The notes under the pieces were generated by a model that was given only the letters and a program-made list of their open reading frames with translations, searched no databases and was not told where the DNA came from. From JALZKA01 sp963701205 (GTDB taxonomy: Bacteria > Actinomycetota > Thermoleophilia > Solirubrobacterales > 70-9), in assembly GCA_963701205.1 (NCBI GenBank), contig OY969575.1, positions 682,001-746,000 on the forward strand: a stretch of 64,000 nt of DNA, in the 5' to 3' direction. Both the position numbers and the translations under genes were made by a program. Below, one piece after another: positions 53,788-62,265 of the stretch (positions within the stretch are counted from its first letter, which is position 1; each line of letters opens with the position of its first letter).

Positions 53788-55788
53788 CTACCAGTGAACC
53801 CCACGCATGAGGTATGCGAACGCCACGCCCTCCGTCGATACGTCCTCATCCTTGGCGGCCTTGTCGCCGCTGCCCTTCGCCGCCTTCGAGTCCGGGAAGA
53901 GCTTGTAGCCCTGGTTGAGGATCGCGTCCGAGGCCTTCGGCATCAGCGTGTAGAGGACTTCACCGAAGGTGCCGAGCTTCGTTGCCACCTTCTTCGGCCT
54001 GCCGATGATTGCGTCGGAGATCATCTCGGCCGCTTCCTCGGGAGAGATCGTGGGGAACGCGTCGTACATCTTTGTCGGAGCGATCATCGGCGTGCGCACC
54101 AGTGGCATGTGGATGGTCGTGATGTGAACTCCGTCCTCGATCACCTCGGAACCGATGCAGCGCGAGAAGGCGTCAAGCGCCGACTTGGATGCCACATACG
54201 CAGAGAACCTGGGCGTATTCGTCTGCACGCCGATCGAGCTGATGTTGATGATGTGGCCGAACCTGCGCTCGCGCATCCCGGGCAGGATCTTCAAGATCAG
54301 CTTCAACGCGCCGAAGTAGTTGAGCTGCATCGTGCGTTCGAAGTCGTGGAAACGGTCATACGAAAGCGCGACCGATCGCCTGATCGAGCGCCCAGCGTTG
54401 TTGACCAAGATGTCGATACGCCCGTGCTCGGCAATCGCCGCGTCGGCCATCCGTTCGATGTCTTCGATATCAGCGAGATCGCACTGGTGGATATGGGCCT
54501 CGCCTCCAGACTGCTCGATCTCGGCCTTGGTCTCCTCAAGCTTCTCGGGAGTGCGGGCAACCAGCAGCACGGTGCCACCGGCCTCGCCCACCTTGAGCGC
54601 GGCCGACTTGCCAATTCCCGACGACGCGCCCGTGATCATCACGACCTTGCCGGCGACGGCCCCGGCGAGCGAGCGATCCTTGAACAGGTCCGGGTCCAGG
54701 TTCCGCTCCCAGTAGTCCCAGAGCTTGTCGGCGTAGGTCTCCAGCGCGGGTACGGAGATCTCGGTGCCAGCAAGCGCCTCCTTGGTGTTGCGGCAATCGA
54801 AGCTGGTGGGGTAGTTGATGTAGGTGAGGACGGAATCCGGAATCCCAAGGTCCGCAAGGACCGTGTTGCGGATGCGCTTGACCGGCGGCAGCATCATCAT
54901 CCCGGCACGGACCTGCGGCGGAACCATTGCGAACATCTTCGGGTCGAGGCGAAGCCCCATCTGGGGGCCGTGCCCGGCCCGCGCGAACTGGTTGATGACC
55001 TGGCCCGCTGACTTCGGCGAAGGATCGGTCAGCGAGAACGCGATTCCATCCCAGCGCTCGTCGTCCAGGTGGGCGATGTGGTCCATGGCCGCGGCGACGA
55101 AATCGACCGGCACGAGGTTGATCTCCTTGCCCTCGATGCCGATCGTCGGCATCCAGGGCGGCAGCGCGCCCCGCAGGCGCTGGATCAGCTTGAAGAAGTA
55201 GTACGGACCGTCGACCTTGTCCATCTCGCCGGTCTCCGAGTGCCCGACGACGATTCCGGGGCGATAGACACGCCACGGCCGCTGGCACTCGTTGCGGACG
55301 ATGCCTTCCGAGTCGTGCTTGGTGCGGAAGTACGGATTGGTGTCAAGGTCGTGGGCCTCGTCGAACATGTCCTCGAGCCAGAGGCCCTTGTAGAGGCCCG
55401 CAGCCGCGATCGAGCTGACCATGTGGACCCGACCCGCCTCGACGGCGTGGGCGAGCTCCACCATGTGCCTTGTGCCCTCGATGTTCGCAACCTGCTGCGA
55501 CTCGGCGTCGGCGGACATGTCGTAGATGGCGGCGAGGTGGAAGAGGTGATCTACGTCCCCTTTCAGCTTTGCCAAATCCGCGTCGGAGACGCCAAGCCCA
55601 GGCTTTGCGAGGTCGCCGACGATGCCGACGACGCGATCGTCGCCCACGCCCCAGCGGTTGCGGAGTTCCTCGAGTCGACCTTGCGACCCCTCCCGGACGA
55701 GAACGTAGATCGTGCCCTCGCGTTCAAGCAGTCGCTCGACGAGATTGCGTCCAATAAACCCGGTGGCTCCGGTAACGAAGTAGCCCAC
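53788..55788 (-). CDS. Alcohol-forming fatty acyl-CoA reductase (two-domain)
   Basis: Two-domain reductase of 666 residues from GTG 55788 (GGAGAGG upstream). The N-terminal half is an extended SDR (FVTGATGFIGRNLVERLL, FHLAAIYDMSADAES, HSETGEMDKVDGPYYFFK) that reduces acyl-CoA; the C-terminal half is a classical SDR (MITGASSGIGKSAALKVG, NNAGRSIRR, RFSAYVASKSALDAFSRC) that reduces the aldehyde. The joint WDYWERNLDPDLFKDRSL and the end FAYLMRGVHW match Marinobacter FAR and mycobacterial AcrA1 from memory. Product: fatty alcohol for wax or ether lipids. First gene of the FAR-SDR-AgpS set. Confidence 0.92.
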   Translation of the reverse strand: MGYFVTGATGFIGRNLVERLLEREGTIYVLVREGSQGRLEELRNRWGVGDDRVVGIVGDLAKPGLGVSDADLAKLKGDVDHLFHLAAIYDMSADAESQQVANIEGTRHMVELAHAVEAGRVHMVSSIAAAGLYKGLWLEDMFDEAHDLDTNPYFRTKHDSEGIVRNECQRPWRVYRPGIVVGHSETGEMDKVDGPYYFFKLIQRLRGALPPWMPTIGIEGKEINLVPVDFVAAAMDHIAHLDDERWDGIAFSLTDPSPKSAGQVINQFARAGHGPQMGLRLDPKMFAMVPPQVRAGMMMLPPVKRIRNTVLADLGIPDSVLTYINYPTSFDCRNTKEALAGTEISVPALETYADKLWDYWERNLDPDLFKDRSLAGAVAGKVVMITGASSGIGKSAALKVGEAGGTVLLVARTPEKLEETKAEIEQSGGEAHIHQCDLADIEDIERMADAAIAEHGRIDILVNNAGRSIRRSVALSYDRFHDFERTMQLNYFGALKLILKILPGMRERRFGHIINISSIGVQTNTPRFSAYVASKSALDAFSRCIGSEVIEDGVHITTIHMPLVRTPMIAPTKMYDAFPTISPEEAAEMISDAIIGRPKKVATKLGTFGEVLYTLMPKASDAILNQGYKLFPDSKAAKGSGDKAAKDEDVSTEGVAFAYLMRGVHW

Positions 55789-55910
55789 TTACCTCTCCTA
55801 CGCGCGTTGGTCGCTTCCCGGCGTGACCCTACTATCTGCCGCCCGGGCACGCTGAAGCGGAATCGGATATAACGCTTGTTGTTATTGGGGTTTCGAGTCA
55901 GGGGGTTGGA

Positions 55911-56519
55911 GTGAGACGAGGTCTGGCGCTGCTTGGAGTACTTGCCGGAGTTTTCGCAATCGCGGGTTGCACGCCTGAGTTCGCAGCTCCACCGACCGGC
56001 AAGGCAAAGGGGGACGACGCCGTCCAGGTCAAGTTCAAGATTTGCAGGAGCGGACAGAGTTGCCCGAGCGACGCCTCCACCCGCCGCGGCGATCCCCCAC
56101 CCACCACAACGCATCACCTCCTCGCCTTCCGCGTACCCCGTGGCACCAAGGTGCCGCGACGGTTCCGCAGCACCGCAAAAACGGATATCCGCTACGAGCG
56201 CAATGGGCGCTACACGCGTTCGCTCCGTACGGCACGACCGCGCCTGGGTCAGGGCAAGTGGTTCGGCTTCATCAGCGAGTCACTGGATCCAGAGATCCCG
56301 CCAACGGCTCGATTCAAGATCGTCTTCGGCCTGCGTTCAAACGGCGGCAACGTCTTCAGGTGGCGGCCGGTTACGGGTTACGCCTACAACGCCGAAGGCG
56401 AGGCGAAAGTCCGGTGCGAGGACGACCCGTTCGCCAACAACGAGTACGGCACCTGCATCACCGATCCCGGCAGCGCTAAGAAAACTCGCCGCCAGTTCAA
56501 GATCGACCTGCGGCGCTAG
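55911..56519 (+). CDS. Lipoprotein of unknown function, 202 aa
   Basis: GTG 55911 starts a lipoprotein signal: LALLGVLAGVFAIAGC, where Cys-20 is the lipidation site. The mature part has two close cysteine pairs (ICRSGQSC and VRCEDDPFANNEYGTC) that could form disulfides, and otherwise reads as beta-strands (HLLAFRVPRGTKVPRRF, RFKIVFGLRSNGG). No known domain is seen. It is divergent from the fatty acyl-CoA reductase with a 122-base intergenic region holding a possible -10 box (TATAAC at 55868-55873). Confidence 0.72.
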   Translation: MRRGLALLGVLAGVFAIAGCTPEFAAPPTGKAKGDDAVQVKFKICRSGQSCPSDASTRRGDPPPTTTHHLLAFRVPRGTKVPRRFRSTAKTDIRYERNGRYTRSLRTARPRLGQGKWFGFISESLDPEIPPTARFKIVFGLRSNGGNVFRWRPVTGYAYNAEGEAKVRCEDDPFANNEYGTCITDPGSAKKTRRQFKIDLRR

Positions 56520-56548
56520 ACCCACCTACCTGGTCAAACAGCCCGGCA

Positions 56549-56573
56549 AGCGGGTTTGCAGGGGACTGCGCCC
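56549..56573. repeat. Possible relic of the 45-bp palindromic repeat
   Basis: AGCGGGTTTGCAGGGG at 56549-56564 matches the left arm of copy A (GCGGGTTTGTAGGGG) with a single difference after the first base, but the right arm is no longer complementary. Lies between the lipoprotein gene and kgd. Confidence 0.35.
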
Positions 56574-56618
56574 TAGGTGCGGCTCAAGGTGCCTCAGCGC
56601 ATAGACTCAGAAGCGCAC

Positions 56619-59600
56619 ATGGCACTCGAGATCCAGATGCCCGCCATGGGGGAATCCGTGACTGAAGGAACGGTCCTCGAATGGCACGTTGCCGAGGGCC
56701 AAGAGGTCGCCGAGGGCGACACTGTGGTCGAGGTCTCGACCGACAAGATCGACGCTGAGGTGCCGGCGCCCTCGGCAGGCGTGATCACCAAGCTGTTGGT
56801 CGCGCCCGACGATGTTGTCAAGGTCGGCCAGGTTCTCGCGGAGCTGGATCCCGACGGCACGCCGTCCGCGTCAAGCAACGGCGACGGCGAGGCAGGGCCC
56901 GGGCTCGCCGACGGTCCGACGGGCGAGGGCGACGCCGACATCGGCGATAGCGACCCAGGCGAATTGCTTGACGCCGCGCAGGGTGGAGCCGACGCCCCTG
57001 AGGCGGACTCCGGCGAAGCGCTCGTTGTCGCGATGCCCGAGATGGGCGAATCAGTTCAGGAGGGCACCGTTCTTGATTACGCGGTCGCCGTCGGCGACTC
57101 CGTCGAGGAGGGGCAAACAATCGTCGAGGTTTCGACGGACAAGGTTGACGCTGAGGTACCCGCGCCGGCAGCAGGCACCATCACGAAGCTTTTGGCAGCC
57201 CCGGACGACGTCGTGACAGTCGGGCAGGGCTTGGCAGAGATGACCGTCGGCGCCGTACCAGAAGGCGCGTCGGGATCCGAGAAAACTTCGGCGTCACCCG
57301 ATACGGCGGCGACGCCCGCGACCGCGGTTGACACGTCGGGCAAGGCGTCGCCGGTTGCAAGGCGGGCCGCGGCCGCCGCGGGGGTTGACTTGGGCTCAAT
57401 CCAAGGTTCAGGCGCTGGCGGGAAGGTCGTCAAGGCCGACGTCCTGGCCGCCGGTTCGGGCAACGGATCGGCTGCCGCCCCGACCGCAGTCGCGGGCGAG
57501 GAGAAGCAACTTCGAGGGCCGGCGGCGATGCTCGCCAAGGCGATGGACGAATCGCGCAAGACCCCGACGGCAACGTCATTTCGAACGCTGCCGGTTGACA
57601 CTCTCGACGCCAAGCGCAAGGCGGTCAACGAACAGCTCAAGGAGAAGGGGATCAAGGTCTCCTTCACCCACCTGATCGCCTGGGCGATCGTTCGAGCGGC
57701 CAGCGAGTTCCCGGTGATGGCGCGAACCTTCTCCGAGCACGACGGCAAGGCGTACGTCGTGACGGGATCCCCGGTCAACCTGGGAATCGCGGTCGATGTG
57801 GAAAAGAAGGACGGGTCGCGGGCGCTGATGGTCCCCTGCATCAAGGCCGCTGACCAGCTCGACTTTGCCGGGTTCCACCGCGTCTACGAGGAGCTGATCG
57901 CCAAAACGCGGGAGAACAAGCTCACCGCCGACGACTTCCAGGGCACCAACATCACGCTGACCAACCCGGGCGGGATCGGCACCATCGCCTCCGTGCCGCG
58001 CCTGATGAGCGGTCAGGGAACGATCATCGCCTGTGGGTCGATCGCCTATCCAGTCGAGTGGGCGCACGCCCCGGCGGAGAAGATCAAGGCACTTGGCGTC
58101 TCGAAGGTCACGACGATGACCTCGACGTATGACCACCGCATCATCCAGGGTGCGGAATCGGGCGCGTTCCTGCGCAGGATCGATCAGTTCATGCAGGGCG
58201 AGGACAGCTTCTATGAGACGGTCGCCCACGACCTCGGCGTCCCGGACAGGACGGTCACGAACGCCCACCCCGCTTCGGCATCGGCCCCGCCACTAACCGC
58301 CGCGACGGCCGTCGCCGGACCCGCAGCGCCGATGGTCGCGGCCGAGCCGGATCGCGAGCTGTTGCAAGCGGTGCAGGCTGCCACCTCGCTGCTCAAGGCC
58401 TTCCGGACCCACGGCCACCTCGCCGCGCAGGTCAACCCACTGGCCGACGGCCCGCCGGCAGGTGATCCCGCCCTTGAGCCCGAGAGCCTCAACCTGACGC
58501 CTGAGTTGATGCAACGGATCCCTGCGTCGATCCTGCGGATCGGGGTGGAGGGCGAGAACCTGCTTGACGCCCTGCCGCGGATGCGGGACGCCTACTGCGG
58601 AACTATCGCCTACCAAATCGAACACCTCTCCTCGCACCAGCAACGAATGTGGCTGCGCGAGATGATCGAGACGGGCGGCCACCGCCAGCCGATGCCCGCT
58701 GAGGAAAAGAAGGCGCTGTTGAAGCGCCTGACCGAGGTCTACCAGTTCGAGCGATTCATCCAGAAGGCGTACCTGGGCCAGAAGGTGTTCTCGATCGAGG
58801 GGCTGGACGTGGTGGTCCCGATGATCGACGCGCTCGTGACACAGGCTCGAACGGCCGGTGCGGAGGAGGTCGTGATCGGCATGGCCCATAGAGGCCGGCT
58901 CAGCGTTTTGGTGCACAACCTGGGGAAGGCGCCGGAATCGATCATGGCCGAGTTCGAGGGTGCGAAGGCGCTCGACCGTGTCAAGGCGATCGCTGCAATC
59001 CCGCACTCGGGCACCGGGGACGTCAAGTACCACCACGGCGCCGAAGGCATCTTCACCACGGCCGATGGCGAGGAAATCCGCGTCCGCCTCTACCCCAACC
59101 CGTCGCACCTTGAGTTCGTCAACCCAGTTGTCACCGGCGGGGCCCGCGCGGCCCAGACCGAGCACTCGGGGCCAAGGCTCCACCACTCACCCCAGGTTGC
59201 CGTGCCACTGCTGCTCCACGGCGACGCGGCCTTCCCCGGCCAGGGCGTGGTTGCGGAAACCCTCAACCTCCAATCCCTGAGCGGTTACTCGACCGGCGGC
59301 ACGATCCACATCATCACCGACAACCAGGTGGGCTTCACGACCGACCCGGAGGAAGATCGCTCCACGCCGTACGCCGGCGACCTGGCCAAGGGCTTCAACT
59401 GCCCGATCATCCACGTCAATGCCGATGACGTCGAGGCCTGCATGTCGGCGATGACGCTCGCAATGGGCTATCGCGAGCGGTTCGGCCGCGACGTCGTGAT
59501 CGACCTGATCGGCTACCGCCGCTATGGCCACAACGAGACCGATGAACCCGCCTACACGCAGCCCAAGATGGCGGCGCAAATCAAGGCGCATCCGCCGGTC

Positions 59601-60962
59601 TCAGAGATCTACGCGGATCAGCTCACGAGCGAGGACGTGATGACCGCCGATGCGATCGCCGCCGATGCGACGGCGCTGCAGGAGGGTTACTCGCAGGCAC
59701 TCAAGGATTTGCGCGCCAAGATGGAGTCGGGCGACTACGAGGACCCGACGGCAACCCAGGTCGGCACCGGTGAGCTCGATCGCACCAAGTCGCCTGAGGT
59801 CGAGACCGCTGTGTCCGAGAAGCGCCTGCGCAGCCTCAACCAGGAACTGATCAAGGTCCCTGATGGGTTCGCAATCCACCGCAAGCTGCGGAAGCCCCTT
59901 GAAAAGCGGATCGAGATCCTCGACGACGGCCCAATCGAGTTCGGCCAAGCCGAGGGCCTGGCTTACGCGTCGTTGCTGACCGAAGGAACGCACATCCGTT
60001 TGACGGGACAGGATTCGGAGCGCGGCACCTTCTCGCACCGGCACCTCGTGCTTCACGACGAAAAGACCGGCCTCAAGTACGCGCCGATTCAGAACCTGTC
60101 GGGGGCGCTGGCGCCATTCGAGATCCACAACAGCCCGCTTTCAGAGATCGCGTGCCTCGGCTTCGAATACGGCTACTCAGCCGCCTCGCCTGAGAGCCTG
60201 ATCCTCTGGGAAGCGCAGTTCGGGGACTTTGCGAACTCGGCTCAGGTGATCATCGACTCATTCCTTGTGGCAGGAGAGTCGAAGTGGGGCCAGACGACGC
60301 GACTGACCTTGCTCCTGCCGCACGGGTATGAAGGATCCGGGCCCGAACATTCAAGCGCTCGCATCGAGCGCTTCATTCAGCTCGCCGCCGAGGGCAATAT
60401 CCGCCTTGCCAACCCTACGACGGCAGGTCAATACTTCCATCTGATTCGCAGGCAGGCGCGGATCGCCAAGCCCAGGCCGCTGGTCGTCTTCACCCCCAAG
60501 GGGCTGCTGCGCCTCGGGGCCGCCGCGTCGAAGCTCTCCGACCTGACGACCGGCACGTTCCAGTTCGTGCTCGACGACCCGCGAGCCCAGGGCCGCGAAC
60601 AAGAGATCGAGAAGCTGGTTTTGTGCTCAGGCAAGGTCTACTACGACATGGACGGCAGCGAGCGGCGCGAACAGGCCGAGAAGGTTGCGATCGCCCGGGT
60701 CGAGCTGCTCTACCCGTTCGCCCGCGAACAGATCCGCCAGATCATCGCTCGTTACCCGAACCTCAAACAGCTCGCTTGGGTCCAGGAAGAGCCGAAGAAC
60801 ATGGGGGCCTGGAGCGTCATGGCAAGGCGGATGCCCGAACTCGTGCCCGACGGCGTCGAGTTCAGCTACGTCGGCCGGCCCCAGCGCTCAAGCCCATCCG
60901 AGGGCTACCCCGCCGCGCACCGCTCCGAGCAGGAGCGCATCGTCCTCACCGCCCTGTCCTAG
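56619..60962 (+). CDS. kgd: 2-oxoglutarate dehydrogenase E2-E1 fusion with two lipoyl domains
   Basis: Single chain of 1447 residues from ATG 56619. Order: lipoyl domain 1 (about 2-77, Lys-43 in STDKID), acidic linker, lipoyl domain 2 (about 134-210, Lys-175 in STDKVD), peripheral-subunit-binding domain (about 243-277, ASPVARRAAAAAG), succinyltransferase domain (about 298-540, TYDHRIIQG with the catalytic His near 506), then a full ThDP-dependent E1 (about 590-1447) with RTHGHLAAQVNPL, IGMAHRGRLSVL, HGDAAFPGQGVVAETLNL and DNQVGFTTDPEEDRST. Known actinobacterial Kgd/OdhA proteins (about 1230 residues) lack lipoyl domains and borrow them from the pyruvate complex E2, so this form appears self-sufficient apart from E3. 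Confidence 0.93.
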   Translation: MALEIQMPAMGESVTEGTVLEWHVAEGQEVAEGDTVVEVSTDKIDAEVPAPSAGVITKLLVAPDDVVKVGQVLAELDPDGTPSASSNGDGEAGPGLADGPTGEGDADIGDSDPGELLDAAQGGADAPEADSGEALVVAMPEMGESVQEGTVLDYAVAVGDSVEEGQTIVEVSTDKVDAEVPAPAAGTITKLLAAPDDVVTVGQGLAEMTVGAVPEGASGSEKTSASPDTAATPATAVDTSGKASPVARRAAAAAGVDLGSIQGSGAGGKVVKADVLAAGSGNGSAAAPTAVAGEEKQLRGPAAMLAKAMDESRKTPTATSFRTLPVDTLDAKRKAVNEQLKEKGIKVSFTHLIAWAIVRAASEFPVMARTFSEHDGKAYVVTGSPVNLGIAVDVEKKDGSRALMVPCIKAADQLDFAGFHRVYEELIAKTRENKLTADDFQGTNITLTNPGGIGTIASVPRLMSGQGTIIACGSIAYPVEWAHAPAEKIKALGVSKVTTMTSTYDHRIIQGAESGAFLRRIDQFMQGEDSFYETVAHDLGVPDRTVTNAHPASASAPPLTAATAVAGPAAPMVAAEPDRELLQAVQAATSLLKAFRTHGHLAAQVNPLADGPPAGDPALEPESLNLTPELMQRIPASILRIGVEGENLLDALPRMRDAYCGTIAYQIEHLSSHQQRMWLREMIETGGHRQPMPAEEKKALLKRLTEVYQFERFIQKAYLGQKVFSIEGLDVVVPMIDALVTQARTAGAEEVVIGMAHRGRLSVLVHNLGKAPESIMAEFEGAKALDRVKAIAAIPHSGTGDVKYHHGAEGIFTTADGEEIRVRLYPNPSHLEFVNPVVTGGARAAQTEHSGPRLHHSPQVAVPLLLHGDAAFPGQGVVAETLNLQSLSGYSTGGTIHIITDNQVGFTTDPEEDRSTPYAGDLAKGFNCPIIHVNADDVEACMSAMTLAMGYRERFGRDVVIDLIGYRRYGHNETDEPAYTQPKMAAQIKAHPPVSEIYADQLTSEDVMTADAIAADATALQEGYSQALKDLRAKMESGDYEDPTATQVGTGELDRTKSPEVETAVSEKRLRSLNQELIKVPDGFAIHRKLRKPLEKRIEILDDGPIEFGQAEGLAYASLLTEGTHIRLTGQDSERGTFSHRHLVLHDEKTGLKYAPIQNLSGALAPFEIHNSPLSEIACLGFEYGYSAASPESLILWEAQFGDFANSAQVIIDSFLVAGESKWGQTTRLTLLLPHGYEGSGPEHSSARIERFIQLAAEGNIRLANPTTAGQYFHLIRRQARIAKPRPLVVFTPKGLLRLGAAASKLSDLTTGTFQFVLDDPRAQGREQEIEKLVLCSGKVYYDMDGSERREQAEKVAIARVELLYPFAREQIRQIIARYPNLKQLAWVQEEPKNMGAWSVMARRMPELVPDGVEFSYVGRPQRSSPSEGYPAAHRSEQERIVLTALS

Positions 60963-60991
60963 GCGCCGGCGCCGCGACCGGGCACCCCACG

Positions 60992-61036
60992 CGACTGCGG
61001 GGTTCTATGGGCAATGCCCCCAGAACCCCTCAGTCA
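60992..61036. repeat. 45-bp palindromic repeat, copy C
   Basis: The most regular copy: 17 of 20 arm positions are complementary, beginning CGACTGCGGGG and ending CCTCAGTCA. Its loop contains the ATG (61014-61016) that opens the DUF559 reading frame. Confidence 0.85.
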
Positions 61037-61955
61037 CCGTTTTGGTGAGACGCGCGGTCAGGCCATCGACGCGGTGATCGGGATGTTGGCCGACCGCCAG
61101 CACGGGTGCGTGGCTCGCTGGCAGCTACGCCGCCGCGGCGTCTCCAGCGACGCGATTCAAACGCGACTGGCCAACGGCCGGCTGCGACCAATACATCGGG
61201 GCGTGTACCTCGTCGGGCACCTGGCGGCGGCGCCCTTGGCTACGTACGCGGGCGCGGTCCTCGCCTGCGGCCGGGGCGCGGTGGTTAGTCATCTGAGCGC
61301 GGCGGCGATGTTTCAGATCCACCGCTACCAGACCCCGGCGCAAATTTGGGTATCCCAGGGTGTCGGCGATCGTTCTGCCCGCCCCGGGTTGCGAGTGGTT
61401 CGCGCGATCCCCCTCGACCCCAGCGACCTTACCGTCCACGAGCGAATCCCTGTCGTCACACCCGCTCGAGCGATTCTGGAGATCGCCGCCATCATTGAGT
61501 TCGACCGGCTCGAATCAGCCTGCGCTGAAGCTCACGCCCAGGGTCTTGCGCGTGAGCCCGACCTGCGCGATCAGGTTGATCGCAATCCGGGGCGCCGCGG
61601 CATCCGGAACCTGCGCCTCCTCCTTGACCGCAGCTCCAACCCAGCCCGCACGCGGTCCGTGCTCGAAAAGCGACTGCTCCGGATTGTGCGCGCTTCGAAC
61701 CTCCCCGAGCCGGAGACCAACCAGTGGGTCGAGACCCACAACGTCGACCTGCTCTGGCGCCGGCACCGGCTGATCGTCGAAGCAGACAGCTACGCCTTCC
61801 ACTCGCACTCCAAGCCGTGGGCGCGCGACCTTCGCAAGTCAAATGACCTCCAGCTTTTGGGTTACCGGGTGCTGCGGTTCACATGGAACGACGTCACCGG
61901 AAGGCCCGAGTGGGTCGTCGGCCGAATCGCCTCCGCTATTCGCCACGCCGAGTGA
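61014..61955 (+). CDS. DUF559 (Vsr-like endonuclease) protein with AbiEi-like N-domain
   Basis: Protein of up to 313 residues. N-terminal AbiEi-type winged helix: IGMLADRQHGCVARWQLRRR, then GRLRPIHRGVYLVG. The C-terminal part has NQWVETHNVDLLWRRHRLIVEADSYAFH, RKSNDLQLLGYRVLRFTWNDV, the DUF559/Vsr-type nuclease core with an E-x-D-like motif. ATG 61014 lies in the loop of repeat C; GTG 61074 and ATG 61083 are alternatives but cut into the N-domain. The stop (61953-61955) lies in the left edge of repeat D. No antitoxin or toxin partner is adjacent. Function unknown; DNA nicking or mobility linked to the repeats is possible. Confidence 0.8.
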   Translation: MPPEPLSHRFGETRGQAIDAVIGMLADRQHGCVARWQLRRRGVSSDAIQTRLANGRLRPIHRGVYLVGHLAAAPLATYAGAVLACGRGAVVSHLSAAAMFQIHRYQTPAQIWVSQGVGDRSARPGLRVVRAIPLDPSDLTVHERIPVVTPARAILEIAAIIEFDRLESACAEAHAQGLAREPDLRDQVDRNPGRRGIRNLRLLLDRSSNPARTRSVLEKRLLRIVRASNLPEPETNQWVETHNVDLLWRRHRLIVEADSYAFHSHSKPWARDLRKSNDLQLLGYRVLRFTWNDVTGRPEWVVGRIASAIRHAE

Positions 61956-61993
61956 GGGTTTTTGGGGGCTATGCCCCTACAAGCCCTCAGTGG
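61949..61993. repeat. 45-bp palindromic repeat, copy D
   Basis: 15 of 20 arm positions complementary, beginning CGAGTGAGGG and ending CCCTCAGTGG. Overlaps the last seven bases of the DUF559 gene, including its stop codon. Confidence 0.8.
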
Positions 61994-62265
61994 CTGGGGT
62001 ATGCAGCGATGGCCGGGAGGGCTTGGGCGAGGCGGGGTCCCTCGTCAGGGCGGCGGGTGGCGAGGCGATGCGTGGCGCCCGAGCGGTCCAGGCGGCGGGC
62101 CGCCCGGCGGAACTCGGCCAGGTCGTGGATCGATCTGCCGCTGCCCAATCTCAGAGTTCGTTGCATGGCACGAGTTTCCCCGCCGACCAAGCGTGCTCCT
62201 ATGGCCGCGTGTCGAAACTGGTTGCCCCCGTCCTGTACACGCTGGCGCCTGCCAGACTGCCGCCG
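61994..62265. other. Intergenic stretch without a convincing gene
   Basis: About 270 bases of GC-rich DNA after repeat D. On the minus strand a 59-codon frame starts at 62166 (MQRTLRLGSGRSIHDLAEF) and ends in the repeat, but it is Arg/Ala-rich, lacks a good ribosome site and shows no recognisable domain; it may be a gene remnant. No promoter or strong hairpin is seen. Confidence 0.5.

Noticed and set aside
61014..61955. An AbiE-type toxin-antitoxin pair based on the AbiEi-like domain
   Set aside because: No AbiEii nucleotidyltransferase gene is adjacent, and the C-terminal half is a DUF559 nuclease-like domain instead.
25271..61993. The palindromic repeats as CRISPR repeats or simple terminators
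   Set aside because: Copies are dispersed singly rather than in a spacer array; copies A-D lie in varied positions relative to gene ends, one upstream of two divergent genes, and contain a conserved loop and arm sequence unlike ordinary terminators.
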